Part shown: positions 12,401 through 22,859 of the stretch, in pieces
How positions within the stretch are numbered: position 1 is the first letter of the stretch
Layout of the letters: each line of letters begins with the position of its first letter
Source: Conus ventricosus
Taxonomy: Eukaryota; Mollusca; Gastropoda; Neogastropoda; Conidae
Direction: 5' to 3'
Assembly (NCBI GenBank): GCA_018398815.1
Contig: CM031596.1
Coordinates: 66,965,449 to 67,029,448 of the forward strand
DNA: 64,000 nt
Notes under the pieces: generated by a model
The model's input: only the letters and a program-made list of their open reading frames with translations
Told to the model about the DNA's origin: nothing
Database searches by the model: none
Translations under genes and position numbers: made by a program

Positions 12401-13419
12401 AAAAGTATACGACGCCAAAATGGGGAGTTTGTAGTATGCTCCCTGTTTGGCTAGTATACTTACCATGTCAGACTCTAATGCCCGCCCTACCTTCCCCTCT
12501 AGCGCTATGGTTCTCGGGGTTACCTTGCGCATATGCCTTGCTGAACGAGGAACAGGAAGTTGGCACCGGCTTCTTCCTTGGCGGAAGTAGGGTGGGCGTC
12601 ACGTGATAGTCTATTACTGTATTAGCCACAAAAATTCGGCCTTTCAGAGCTAACTAACTGCCATTGATTGCTACGGCCTGACATGGTAAGTATACTAGCC
12701 AAACAGGGAGTATAATACAAACTCCCCATTTCTGACATTTTTTACACAACTGGGTTCATCAGAAAGTGTATGGAGTCATATTGTGTTGGGTGGATACCCA
12801 GATGATGGGAGTGGTCTGTAAAACATGGGTCAAATTTCATATAATTGTCCAGATAATACAGCAAATAGAAACATGCGTGCAAACACATTCAAATGCATAC
12901 ATGTGAACATAAACATTCTTGACTCTGATAATTTGCTAATGAAAAACTGCAGAAATCTTATAATGTTGTGGTAAACTCTTTATGCCTAAATCGGTAGAGT
13001 TCTTGTATTCATTCAAGTTTCTTACATCTTTGACAGAAGTGAGATTTTATACATAGCAACATCCAGTTGCAGTGTTCTACCACCAATATTATTATACAAA
13101 CCAGCACAGCCATGATTTGTCAAAATTTTTGAATCCACAATGACAAGGAAGCCATTCAATCAAAGCTGTTGTCTCAATTTTTGTGGTTAGTTTTTGTTCA
13201 CCTGGTTTGGAGTCTGCACCTGTTTTCTGTCACTGAAGCCCTCCCCTTGCACCCCCCCCCCCACTCCCCCTTTTTTTCCCCTTGTCTTCAGGGAAAGATG
13301 ACAGAGACCGGAACTCCAAGAGCCAATCCAAAGACCGGGAGAGGGAGAAGCAGCATAGCAGCAGTGCCAACAGGGAGCGGAACAGCCCCTCTCTCAGGTC
13401 TGATGACCGTGGCTTATAA
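2135..13419 (+). CDS. RS-domain (arginine/serine-rich) protein, 3' end of gene (partial, two exons)
   Basis: Two exons, 2135-2247 and 13292-13419, join in phase (A|GG gives Arg) into a C-terminal tail rich in RS, SR, RD and DR dipeptides, ending at TAA 13417-13419. The first exon reads RRSRSRS at its start and ends KDRDR. The second begins KDDRDRNSKSQSKDRERE and ends SDDRGL. Such tails mark SR and SR-like splicing factors, where the RS region mediates protein-protein contacts in nuclear speckles and is phosphorylated by SRPK/CLK kinases. No RNA-binding domain is visible because the 5' exons are outside the window, so the family member cannot be named. The 11 kb intron holds hAT, DIRS and pogo elements. 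A further exon inside it cannot be excluded, though the phases fit direct joining. Confidence 0.72.
2929..4175 (+). mobile_element. hAT-like DNA element carrying a BED-type zinc finger fragment
   Basis: The ends are short imperfect inverted repeats (left ATGGCTGCCTACC, right end reverse complement AGGGCTGCCTGCC), with subterminal TGTCCCTGGA / CCAGGGACA motifs. The flanks CTCAGTGC (2921-2928) and GTCAGTGC (4176-4183) match at 7 of 8 bases, as expected for the 8-bp duplication made by hAT transposases. Inside is a broken transposase N-terminus. No DDE/RNase H-like catalytic core is present, so the copy is non-autonomous. Confidence 0.6.
3237..4019 (+). pseudogene. Broken BED-type zinc-finger / hAT transposase N-terminal fragment
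   Basis: The open frame at about 3295-3600 contains a zinc-finger-like block: CEIC, then the GGRDEITRHVATEKH segment seen in BED-like fingers of hAT transposases and their domesticated relatives. Reading continues through LAAELNLP and is then lost at about 3610. About 300 bp of unrelated sequence with a T-run (3838-3861) intervenes. The frame resumes near 3937 with KLMFPDSDIAKKF, the next conserved stretch of these proteins, and stops at 4017-4019. An ATG at 3210 is out of frame with the finger, implying a frameshift. This is a decayed DNA-binding domain rather than a working gene. Confidence 0.6.
4534..4693 (+). repeat. Left inverted terminal repeat of the DIRS element
   Basis: It shares with the reverse complement of 12549-12731 a long stretch including the segment around the GGCAGTTAGTTAGCTCTGAA block and the CCACCCTACTTCCGCCAAGG block. 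Its outer end differs from the right repeat, as is usual for DIRS; the outer ends are each represented in the internal complementary region. Confidence 0.8.
4813..5314 (+). repeat. Tandem duplication, two units of about 250 bp, in the DIRS 5' region
   Basis: Unit 1 (4813-5061) and unit 2 (5062-5314) both begin with CTAARCCCTGGTACTAT and both carry the ATCCGCCATCTTGCCTCACC and TTGTAATTATCTTA blocks. Within each unit there is also a shorter internal echo (CTCCTCCYGATCTCTCGATCC, then a related copy). Confidence 0.85.
5330..7530 (+). pseudogene. Gag-like ORF1 region of the DIRS element, decayed
   Basis: The region lies where DIRS elements carry ORF1. It is GC- and C-rich with no single long frame; open stretches on + are broken by stops and by a (TG)n tract at 6427-6482. 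I recognise no specific domain. The assignment rests on position between the left repeat and the RT remnants. Confidence 0.45.
7840..8360 (+). pseudogene. Reverse transcriptase remnant of the DIRS element, palm deleted
   Basis: The N-terminal edge is recognisable at about 7860-7960 (SGGQP, then PWIVAVLEEGFRLPW, the stretch before the palm in DIRS RTs). The C-terminal edge follows almost at once at about 8050-8140 (CELIPNQQFSFLGMRFDT). The central palm, with the YxDD-type catalytic residues, is missing between about 7990 and 8050, and a frameshift lies at the junction. The domain is therefore dead by deletion. Confidence 0.65.
8400..9110 (+). pseudogene. RNase H and linker domain of the DIRS element
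   Basis: Frame 8400 onward reads LYTDASNSGWDAHL, then HINVLELEAVMLAL, then FLDNT, a TAG stop at 8604-8606, and VAGYVNRG. These are the conserved RNase H blocks of DIRS elements, with the acidic residues in TDAS, LELEAV and LDN. The segment at about 8860-9060 continues with LPVYVSPVPDPQAY and LIAYAFPPFP, typical of the RNase H to recombinase linker in this group. Internal stops and frame changes show decay. Confidence 0.75.
9947..12106 (-). mobile_element. pogo/Tigger-family DNA transposon
   Basis: The terminal inverted repeats start CAGTGAAACCTCCGTAACC at 9947 and, on the other strand from 12106, CAGTGGAACCTCTCATGC. TA dinucleotides flank both ends (9945-9946, 12107-12108), the target duplication of the Tc1/mariner-pogo superfamily. 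Subterminal GGTGGTCCGCTTACGGAGG-like repeats occur inside both ends. The transposase lies on - and spans nearly the whole element. The element sits inside the DIRS recombinase reading frame, so it is younger than the DIRS insertion. Confidence 0.9.
10220..11762 (-). pseudogene. pogo/Tigger transposase with two frameshifts
   Basis: The start at 11762 is an ATG followed by a pipsqueak/CENP-B-type helix-turn-helix (QLAAEYGVGKSQVQRIL) and a second CENP-B helix-turn-helix (GWLDKFKHRHNI). The frame is lost near 11280 and picked up by an overlapping frame holding the first catalytic Asp (FNMDESG) and the second (LLLLDNAPAT). Near 10910 the frame changes again, into the third block (LQPLDQGIIRAIK) and an acidic C-terminal tail ending at 10220. 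The domains are complete and in order with only two frameshifts, so the copy is recent but cannot make full transposase as sequenced. Either shift could be a sequencing error. Confidence 0.85.
12388..12473 (+). repeat. Internal complementary region of the DIRS element
   Basis: The first half (12388-12420) is the reverse complement of the left outer end (4534-4566). The second half (12421-12473) is the reverse complement of the right outer end (about 12680-12731). The two join at CCAAAA|TGGGG. In DIRS elements this region templates circularisation of the cDNA. The sequence is also self-complementary (TCTGACATGGTAA... / TTACCATGTCAGA). Confidence 0.8.
12549..12731 (-). repeat. Right inverted terminal repeat of the DIRS element
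   Basis: Reverse-complement match to 4534-4693 over the conserved inner part, extending outward through AGTATACTAGCCAAACAGGG to the end near ACTCCCCATT. Confidence 0.8.
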
Positions 13420-13469
13420 TCACCAGGTGACACTAAAACTGATTGAGGTACCGTCCAGGACCTCATAAG
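13292..13469 (+). CDS. RS-domain gene, exon with the stop codon and a following splice donor
   Basis: The acceptor is a long pyrimidine tract ending CTTCAG at 13291. The coding part is 13292-13419. A consensus donor AAG|GTAAGT follows at 13470, exactly 50 nt after the stop. Downstream there is a second acceptor/donor pair (TTTCCAGCAG then GTGAGT, 13531-13552). The transcript may therefore have a spliced 3' UTR, or this exon may be an alternative stop-containing exon. Confidence 0.6.
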
Positions 13470-13892
13470 GTAAGTGGTCATATTTCTTTTCATTTCTGTC
13501 GACTGTTTTGTCTTCATTACATTTTTTTCTTTCCAGCAGGTTGGAGGTGAGTTCTTCAGTTTGAAGTTGTCGTGGTAACGGAATCTACAGTCTGTGGGTG
13601 CCGTGGTCAGTGCGTACGACCAGCGATGGCTAGGAAGGAGGTATCATGGTCCTTTTGCAGGGGATGCATAGTGGAATTATGGGAAGGGAGTTGTCATTGC
13701 TAAGAAGGTAATTCGGTTCATATCTTCTTTCCTCCTGTTTAAAAAGAGTGATTTATTTTTCACATATATGTAAAAAGGGTTGTGAATGAGGGTGGAGGCT
13801 GGAGATGGTGGAAGGCTTGAGAGAGAAAGAGAGTACAGGCTTGAAATCCTCTTCCACTAGGTAGAATTGCACATTTGGAACACTCTCTGCGC

Positions 13893-13917
13893 CCCCCCCC
13901 CCCCCCCCCCCCCCCCA
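13893..13917 (+). repeat. Poly(C) tract
   Basis: Uninterrupted run of C of about 25 bases, one of a series of C/G homopolymers in the window. Confidence 0.9.
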
Positions 13918-15850
13918 ACTTTTTAGCTGAAAAATCATGTCGAACAGATGCTCCCTTTCTCTCCTTCCAGAAAATGAAGTGTAGTTTGTGAAACTTTCCT
14001 GGAAGAACATCATGTCATCGTATGTCCAAATGATGGCTACTGGATGCTCACCTTGAAAATTTAATGGTCCAATCTTATGCTAGGATGCATATGATAATCA
14101 GAAATGAAATTTTTTTTCCTGCTTTTCTTCCCTGTTAGTTTAAGCCTGAATTTGGCTTAAATCTGACAGAAATGACTCTCGTTTTGTTCAGATCTTTAAC
14201 AGCTGTGCTGTTTTCTTGAGCAGAAACAGTGGATCAAATTACAATTTGATTCTGGCAACAGATGAATTTGAAGGATTAGATATGATTCCAGATGGTAACT
14301 GATAAAATCATGATGACTACATTGGGGACTAATTGACGCAATTTGATTACAGTCAACGCACTTAGTTTAACTGAAACTTACTCAAAGATGGCTATGTGCC
14401 CTTGCTCACTCTGCTTAAACACAATGAAGTGCTCGGATTACTGTTTGATTTGTGCAGCTGAGATGAAAAGGAATGATGTGCACTTGGATAATCTGACTCA
14501 GGATGATGATCAACCATCACATGAGGATTTCACTGTCAGTTATTGGACTCATTGTGATGATGATCTGCTATAACTTGGCTTTGACATATGGTCAGATTTG
14601 ATGATCCAGTTGTCAAGTTATCCGCTGCCACCTTGTTTTGAAAAGAAAATGTTTTACCAGAAAAATTATTTTGAAAAGAAGGCACAGGGGGCAAAAAGCA
14701 GTAATGTTTTGCTTATATGCAGATGCATATCTTGAGAAGGTTAGTTATCAGTAAAATCAGATACCACCTGGGTTAAAAAGAATGATACTATAAATTTAGT
14801 GTAAGGTGTCTGCCACATATCGCAGATGGCCTGAAGGGTACATTTAGGATGCACCAGATAGCTTAGATGTAGACTATTTTTTGCAAGATTTTATGGGGAC
14901 TGAGAGTGAAAGGGGGCACAAAGACAGAGGGCATGCCCCTTGAAACCCTATTACTGCTTTATCTTCCAACTCACCAGCTTTCCGCCAGTTTTTATACCTG
15001 ACCATTTTTAGCCCTGACTGTAGGTGTGAATGCATTTTAGAACATAAACTCCATTAGCATGTTTTATATCGGCCGTATTTTGTTTTTCTGAATTTGTTCT
15101 TTTTCTTTGCGTTTTTGAACAAAACAGTTAAGAATGATTTGTGTCATTGACAGTTTGCAGGGATGAATATTCGTTTGTGATCCGTGATAGCATGTATTCG
15201 TAAATTTGCCTTCATAATGGACAGAATGCATTTCAGAAAGCAGACTTATATGTTGCATGAAGATGAATCGTCAGACCTGTATTTCCACAGAACATTGCCA
15301 TCAGCTTCTTTTAAAACGTTATGTCAGAAGTTCAGTGTTTTTGTTTTTTTTGTTTTGCTGGTGAGGACAGCTGATAGCTGTTATCTTCATTTTTCGAGCA
15401 GGAAAGAATGTAGTTTAAAACTGGATCTTTCAGTTAAAGGAATATTTTCTTTGTGCCTTTTTTCCTGTTATATACTCATCATTCACGTAACACGTAAGAG
15501 GACAGCATTGTTTATTCATTTGCATCATATGAAATGATTGCTGTATTAATTCATGTATTTTAGAAATGTGGGATGACCATCACAGACTTTTTTTCTGTGA
15601 AGTTCTTCACGTCTTGGGAAGCAAGTAAGAAGGCAATATGTAGTAGGTAGGAAATAGAGATGCAAAATGTTCTCACAAAAATGTTACTAGTTCTGAACAA
15701 GGACTCCTTTTTACATAATGTACTAGATTTATGTTTCTGCGTATTTGCAAAAAAAAAAAAATACTGTGTTCGGTGAAATAGGGTATATGTATGCATTTGT
15801 GCAAGTATGTTGATTTCCCCTAGGAGCAGTTAAGAAAAGATGGAAGCATG

Positions 15851-15851
<1 letters not shown>

Positions 15852-15893
<42 letters not shown>
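15852..15893 (+). repeat. (TG)n microsatellite
   Basis: About 20 uninterrupted GT units, followed by more degenerate TG/CATG sequence to about 15940. Confidence 0.95.
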
Positions 15894-15894
<1 letters not shown>

Positions 15895-16101
15895 ATGCAT
15901 GTGAACGTGCGTGTGTGCATGCGTGTTTGTGTGTCTGCATCCTAATGGCAGTAATAGGATATATTAATATTGAGTACAATGTGTTTATCAGTAAGTATGC
16001 ATGTACATATGTATGAAAGTACAAGCTTGACTGGGCATGTAGGTGGGGCTTTGTGTATGTGTAGCTGTACATGCATTGTGTGCATGTATGCATGTATGTT
16101 G

Positions 16102-16132
<31 letters not shown>

Positions 16133-16190
16133 AAGGGGGGAAGTTTATGTTGCTCTAGGGATTTTGTCCCTCGGTTGCATTTACCTGATC

Positions 16191-16250
16191 GTACCTAAAT
16201 CTGTTTACACACTTGCTTTCGTACCTGAATCTGTTTACACACTTGCTTTA
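16191..16250 (+). repeat. Tandem duplication of an ~31-bp unit
   Basis: The unit CGTACCTRAATCTGTTTACA plus CACTTGCTTT occurs twice back to back with one difference. Confidence 0.85.
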
Positions 16251-19200
16251 TATAATTAGGAAACTCTGAATGGTAGTCAGTGGCTCAAATAGTACAGCTG
16301 TTACAAAGAGAACAAAGTAATCTCCAGCAGAATCTGCTGCAACAGTTTTCTCCCAGTCTTTCCAAGCAGCTGAAAATTAGGAGATTATTAAATGTTGGTG
16401 TTCACATTTTTTTTAGGCATCCTTTTATTATTATTTGTTTTTTGATGTGTAGCACCTGCCTAAAACATTTGTTTTGACATGCCTATCTTCTTGTAATCTT
16501 TTGATTATCATCTTTTCTGCACAGTAATTTCCTTCTACCTACAGTAATATCTTTCTAATCCCAAACTTCTGCTGGCAAGCTGGGTGAGCGGTGGAACTAG
16601 TTTCGTGTTCTTCTTCAAGTTAAGATTTGCATAAACTATTTCTGTCAAAAAAATGACTGTGTTGATGTAAACACATGACGTATAGGTGTTTCAGTGGTGT
16701 GTCAGCCTGTCATTTTTGTGTGTGCAAAATACCTGCATTTTCCTGTGACAATATTAACATATCATTCAGTCATAAAATACTGAAAAGAAGTAAGTGTCTC
16801 TCTCTTTCTCTCTATCTCACTCACTCTTTCTGTCAGACTATATCTATGTTGGGGTTTGACTGGTATGAATCTACAGATATGTTTGGATATATCCTGCCAG
16901 CCAGCAATTCATGGGGAGATAGTTACTTTTCACAAGTCAGAAAATTCGCTGATAATGTTCTCTTCCATTTATTTGAATAGCTTTGGCATATTTACAGATT
17001 ATTATCTTGACTCTGTTTCTAGCACTCCATGTGTACTGATAGTGTATTTTCACTACAGAAACCTGCAAACATTGCAGTGACGTGGACGCCTGTTCACATT
17101 TAGAGTCGGAGTAACTTGTGTTTTAACCACATGGACTGATGTACAACGGAAGGTACAGGAGCCAGCTTGTGCAGACAGCAAGGACACTGCTTTCTGATTC
17201 ACAGTCTCTGCTTCCGGTCTTGGTTCACAAATGCTGTAAACTGACAGTTGGAGTAACGCCGTCTGGACTTGGCAATCACCAGTTGATTTCAAAATGATCA
17301 CAAAAATAAATTTCTAACCAAAGGACTCATTACCAGTACAAAAGGAAAACAATACATTGAGGAAGAATATCTCAGGACATTATACTGTCAAAACCAAAAT
17401 TAACAAATCCAGTGATGGGTGGAAGGAGGGGATGGGTGTGGGAGGAATTTTGGAGTGAATGGGAAAAGTGGCAGTTGGCAGGTTGGAATTCAAAGGTTTA
17501 CCGTAACTAACTGAAAAGACCTGGAGATTGAGTTGACAGCTATGGCTGCAGCAGATGCTGTTGGAGATTGCATTTTTTCTCTGGTGTGCAATTGTCAAGA
17601 GTCAAGAGACTTGATATTGTTATTCACCTCTTAAACATCTTGTATGAGCTACACGCCCAGACAAGACTGGGTGATTAATTTTCTCAGCAACATGGCGACT
17701 GCTGCCCAGGGAAAAGCACTGGAACACCTGCTCTGCCAGTGACTTAAGTTGTGTTCAAGGTATTGGCCCTTAACCCCTGTTGCTTGCCACTTTGCTGTTC
17801 TCTCTTTATTGTTTGATGTTTGTCTTAGTTGGGAGGGAGAAAAAAACAACAACCCAAAGCCCTCAATTGGTGCTTGATGCTTTTCCCCTCTTGTTAGTAA
17901 TCATTTGTTGGTTTTTGCCCATTGTCTGTTCTTAGGATGAGTATTACCAGGTGTTGATCACAAGGTGTTTGAAAAGTAGGTACACAGGTGTATTATCAGC
18001 TCAAGGACACAAAGGAGACAGAAACTCTGGTTTGAGTACCTGGGATTTGCATTTTGCTGTAATGTTTTCCTCCTTCCTAACAAAATTCCTTGATTTGAAA
18101 TTGTCTGTTGTAAAACGTGTTTTTGTGTTCAGTAAAAACAACATGTGCCTCTGAAAGGAAGGAAAATACAAACTGCAGCTGTTTACCTATTTTTGAAATG
18201 CCTCATGTACATATTAATGCTTTACCAATATCATGTTCATGATGAATGTCATGGAGTATGTGATTTTTTTTCAAAAGATTGTATATTGTATAGCAAGTGA
18301 CTTTGAGCATTTGCTTTGAATGTCTTGAAAAGAATCTCACACGTTTTTAAAACTTTGTGAATGATGAAGATTTTCTGTGCAGACCTATTTACCCTTATGG
18401 TCTTACTGTAGTATTCATGCAGTTTGGCCATTCTTCTCAGATTTGTGGCTGTAGACAGAAAAAAATGTCCAGTTTAAATCAGGAAAAAATCCTTAGTCAG
18501 AATTTGGTTCAGTTTTGCAAGTGAATGCATTATGACAAGAACCTTGTCTGCCATTGTTTAACTGTTAAAGCAGAGGAAGTGAAGAAAAAACATGAATAGT
18601 GTTAGGCAGTAGCATTTTGTCTCTAGTTGTTTGGTTTCTTTAGTCTTGTGGGGATTTCTCTTTTCTTCTCTGTGCTTGAGTGTGTGCAAGTATGATTTTG
18701 TACACAGAGATTTTTTTCCCCTTTATAAGCGCCTCTGAAAAACAAGGTGGAAAAAAAGGTTTTGTGTGTGTGTGTGTGTTTGTGCACGTGTATGTGTGTT
18801 GCGGTGGTAGAATTGTGTACTAGGCTGAATAGGAGAGGACTGGTTTGGTATCACATACTGTAGTACCAAGGAGGGCAGAGAAGGAAAGGAATGTGTGTAG
18901 TTCGTACTAGCTTACCATTTCAGAGGAGAAAGGGTGGAGAGAAAGGGGTGGTTAGAAAGGGGTGGTTGGAAGGTGGACACGAAAGAAGGGGTGGTGAGAG
19001 GAGCAGGCTGGCTGACCTGAGTGTGATCAGTGCAGTTACTTCATTGTGCTTTTGGCCATAGTTCAGCTTTAAGTATCTCTGCTTTCACTGATTAAGATAG
19101 GGGAAGGGTGGAATTCTATGTTTTGGAGTCATTTACAGGTTTTTTGTGTTCTCTCTGTCTTCCCTAATTTTTGTCTTCTTTTTATCATTTACTTAAAGGA

Positions 19201-19487
19201 ATATTTTATGGGGTCATTATGATTTCCTTTTTATCATCTCTTTTTGTTTCTCATTATCTTATGTCTGTGAAGACTCTTTCCCCCTACCCTCATTCTGTCT
19301 TATTTTTTGTTTGTTTTCTGAGAAGTGATGGAATGTGTGTGATACGTTAAATTTGTGTTTAGATTGCTTTTTACCAACACAAGACTTGCAAAGTTTGAGG
19401 AAAGTTCCAGGATTACTGACTGGTGAAAAATGAGGTAAAAGGCCTGCCTGTGAAGGAAGTTGTCAGCGCTAGAAATATAACCTTAAT

Positions 19488-19830
19488 TGTTGGGGCCAGG
19501 TTGGCCGAGAGGGTAAGCTGTCAGACTCTTGTTCCAAGATCCAGGGTTCGATCCCCAAACAAGAGAGCCAGGTTGCGCTCTTCGGAGTTAACACGAGCGG
19601 ATTCAAATATCTCCTAGTCCTTCAGATGAGGCTTTGAACTAGGGTTCCATCAGTAAAAGTGTACATGGAAAAAAATTCCATGCATGTGTAATTCCATTCT
19701 GTGTGTTGGAGAGCCAAGGCCATTGCCTACTGGTGATATGGATGACATGAAAGTAAATCACATGCGCATTGATGGCGTTTTGAGACGTCATCCCCAAAGA
19801 TGGAATGTGGTTACTTTGATGGTTCGATTA
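19488..19830 (+). mobile_element. tRNA-derived SINE (family 2)
   Basis: The head has an A box (TGGCCGAGAGGG) and a B box (GGTTCGATCCC) in tRNA-like spacing. Downstream blocks (CGGAGTTAACAC, GTCCTTCAGATGAGGC, GGTTCC, TATGGATGACAT) also occur in the SINE at 59803 and reversed at 44480-44757. It is not a tRNA gene, because the cloverleaf 3' half does not close and the homologous body continues. Confidence 0.7.
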
Positions 19831-20834
19831 TTGACCATCATTTTATGCAAAAATCTCAGTAATTTTATGCAGTATGATAAACATCTGAGTTATGGCCAAG
19901 GAATGAAGAAAGGAAAGCAAGAAACCTCATGTTTGCAATATTTGTAGGAAGAATGAAATATAGAATCAAATGCAAACAAGCTGAATAATGTTTCTAATTG
20001 ATAACTAAACCCCCTCCTTTCTAAATTTTGATATGGCAGTATTTTTTTTCAAATGAACATAGTAACCAGATGCACTTTAGATGTCATTTATTGTGGGCCT
20101 GGGACTTCAGTGTGTGGCAAGGGATGGGATGGGGTTAGGTATTCATTTATTGCCAAAAAAAAAGGACAGATTCTCTATGTGATTAGATAGCACTCCATAT
20201 AAGTACAGTCTACTTAGACCAGTCATTTCAATGTTAGGTATAGAGATAGTTAAGATTTTTGTTTTCTGATTTTTTGTTTTTTTTAAATACACTTGAAAGA
20301 TGTTTCTACTGGCTGTAGCAGGCAACAAAATTATATCAACAGCCAAGACTTTCCTCTTAAATTTTCACCGTTGAAAAATAAAAAAGAACAGTCAGTGTTC
20401 GTACATCAGGATTTGATTTTTCTTATTAATGCTCAGAGAAAGCTCATGTTCTTTAATTGCTGTTTTCTCAGTCTCTACTCAGCACTTGATCTGTGAACTA
20501 CGAAGTTTCTTCAGAGCTTCTGGAGATGTTTGAGATGATAGTGCAAATCAGTCCGTTCAGATATGCAGCTGCTTATGAGGTGGGTTCATTTTATTGATGA
20601 GCGTGAAACTTTGTGATGGGACCACAAAAAAAAAATCATCAACATCGAAAGTTATTCGTGGGGGCAGTTAATCATGTTGCTCCCCCCCCTCCCCAGCCAC
20701 TTCTTACTGTCAGTAACGAGTTTGTCATTCAGTTAATTTGCATTTGTTGCTTAGTTTATATGTAAAGTATGCAAGAGCTTCGAAACCAATGAAACTTGAT
20801 GGAATGCAGCCCAAGTACGAATCCATTGGATTTT

Positions 20835-21085
20835 TGCAGGGAGCCATGTCAAAGGGCAGATCCAAGATACACTCGGAAACCACTGACCTGATTTTAAAAA
20901 TACTGGCTGGAAAGATGGAATGTGTCCCCTGGGGGGGGGGGGAGGGGGGGGGGGGGGGGGGGGAGACTGTCCATATATGGTGTGGATTCATGGTGAGAAT
21001 CCTGATCAAAAAAGCAGATACAGGATCACATTGACTTTGACAGAGGTCTGCACGCTCCTGCTCCCGAGTGCTCTTGTAGGTCACG
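20835..21085 (+). repeat. Interspersed repeat (family 3), with poly(G) interruption
   Basis: It shares blocks with 51990-52204 (AGAGGGCAAATCCAGGATAC type, then TGGTGCAGATC type, then GAGGTCTRYGC). The identity is moderate and the nature unknown. A G-rich run (20931-20963) sits in its middle. Confidence 0.5.
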
Positions 21086-21226
21086 TTATATGTGTTGATT
21101 GGTTTGATTGCTTGAAACAAACTTAACTTTCTCAGCCATATTAAAAACCTCAAAACTGCTTGCCAAAAGGCACTGAATATTCTGCGGGTCGTAGCACACA
21201 CCGACTGGGGCGCTGATAAGAAAACT

Positions 21227-22690
21227 TTGTTGCACCTCTACAGAGCCCTGGTCCGTTCCAAACTGGACTACGGTTGTGCTGTGTACGGCTCCGCAAGATC
21301 ATCTTACCTCAAACTCTTGGACCCTATCCACCATCAAGGGCTTCGTCTCTGTCTTGGAGCGTTCCGCACCACCCCTGTGTACAGCCTGTACGCAGAGGCA
21401 GGTGAACCCTCACTGTCCAACCGCAGGCTGAAACTGTCTTTGGGAAAAGAAACACCCGAAGGTGCTGGGGAGGACCCAGAGAAGCACTGTCTTCGCCTGC
21501 CTTTAGAGCAGTCCTGTACCACCCTTGGAGGCCTGCGCTGTGTTGACGATGGGTACAGGCCGCAGGCTGAAACTGTCTTTGAATTATTACATCCGACTGT
21601 TCTCAGAACCGCAGAATCCTGCCTATGACTGTGTTTTTTGACCCTCCGTTCCAAAGTAAGTTTGAAACAAACCCGAAATGTATTCCGCCGTTGGCTTCGT
21701 ATGCAGCCTCACGTGCGGAATGCAGGTATAGACCTGGGCGTAGTTTCCGATTTTTCCAAGTTTCCGGATCAACCTCCATGGACCTTTAATCACACCAGAG
21801 ATTCGTTTTGATCTCGCAGCTTTCCGTAAGGAGTCTACCAGCTCTCTGGCGTACAAGGCTTTGTATGCCGAGCTCTGTTCCAAATTCCCATCCATCAAAA
21901 AGTTTTCACTGACGGTTCCAAGTCTGAGGATGGAGTGGCCTGTGCAGCCTACTGCCCTGGGGCTCCTTCTCAGATATTGTTGGAACATATACATTCAGAT
22001 GCTCTGTCTATTCTGCTGAACTTACTGCTCTAGTACTGGCTTTGAAGATAATCTCCCATTCTTCGAGGAGGGACTTTCTGGTTATGTCGATTCGCTGTCA
22101 GCTTTGGAGGCCATAGCTGGCCGCAACCTTCAGCATCCAGAAATTTTACTTTTTTTTTTAACTTTTTAGCAAGTTGAAGGCGGACGGTTACAACATTACT
22201 CTTGCTTGGGTTCCTGGCCATGTTGGCATCGGCGGGAACGAAATGGTTGATCGTTATAGCCAAGAACGCCACACGAGAGAAACTGTCCAACACTTATATC
22301 CCCTGCTCAGATGTGAAACCCAAAATTAACGATTATGTGAGAGACCTCTGGCAGGAGGATTGGAACACACAGACGAATAACAAACTCTTTCAGATCCGTC
22401 CAAACCTTAAAGACTTCCTCCCATCTACGTCGGGTGGTCGTAAAGAGGAAACGGTTCTGTGCCGGCTGCACACCGGCCATTCGTATTTTACCCATTCTTA
22501 CCTTTTAAAGAGTGAAGTACTGAAGAAGCTCCGTGGTGCATTCCATGTCATGCACCACTCACAATGAAACATGTTCTTTTAGAGTGTTGGACTTGCACGA
22601 TGTGAGACACAAACATTTTACAGCGGAGTCCATGAAGATCCTGTTCAGGGATGTCCCGCCTGACGTGATCCTTGGGTTTTTGAGAGAAAT
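21227..22690 (+). pseudogene. LINE ORF2 C-terminal remnant (RT thumb, RNase H)
   Basis: Decayed coding sequence of the LINE. The frame is open to about 21440, where a 22-bp direct repeat (21421-21442 and 21560-21581) brackets a 139-bp offset. The canonical order resumes after it with FELLHPTV in one frame and the PAYDCVFDPPFQ-type block in another. RNase H coding is split between 21890 and 22270. Confidence 0.75.
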
Positions 22691-22802
22691 ATAACATTTT
22701 TCATCTGATTTGAGATTTTACGGAAGAAGGATTTTTAACAAAGTTTCTGGTTCGTTTGTAGACGATGTCATTTAACGAGATGTGTGAAAGTTTGTTGTTG
22801 TT

Positions 22803-22805
<3 letters not shown>

Positions 22806-22858
<53 letters not shown>
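22806..22858 (+). repeat. Poly(T) tract
   Basis: About 53 T in a row inside the LINE 3' region. Confidence 0.95.

Positions 22859-22859
<1 letters not shown>

Larger units (their letters stand above)
4534..12731 (+). mobile_element. DIRS-type tyrosine-recombinase retrotransposon, interrupted by a pogo element
   Basis: DIRS elements carry inverted terminal repeats, an internal complementary region and a tyrosine recombinase instead of an integrase. All three are visible. Left repeat 4534-4693 is inverted at 12549-12731. An internal region at 12388-12473 is complementary to both outer ends. The interior encodes, in order, a gag-like region, the edges of an RT domain, an RNase H domain (TDASNSGWDAHL near 8421) and a recombinase whose last catalytic segment lies after the pogo insertion. 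The element is about 8.2 kb, or about 6.0 kb without pogo. Stops and frameshifts in every domain make it inactive. No target-site duplication was seen, as expected for DIRS. Confidence 0.85.
13470..19487. other. No gene recognised; intergenic or 3' UTR of the RS gene
   Basis: AT-rich sequence. It contains (TG)n at 15852-15893, (GA)n at 16110-16131 and a duplicated 32-bp unit at 16191-16250. Open frames here are short and without codon bias or recognisable motifs. The longest, 14343-14573, is Cys- and Asp-containing but has no start context, splice sites or family signature I can recognise. Part of the region could be 3' UTR of the RS gene. Confidence 0.4.

Noticed and set aside
14343..14573. 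76-codon open frame with Cys and Asp clusters
   Set aside because: No recognisable family, splice context or conserved start; similar to random frames in the region.
19494..19560. Possible tRNA-Leu/Ser gene
   Set aside because: A and B boxes are present, but the acceptor stem does not close, and the same body follows the head at other loci, so it is a SINE.
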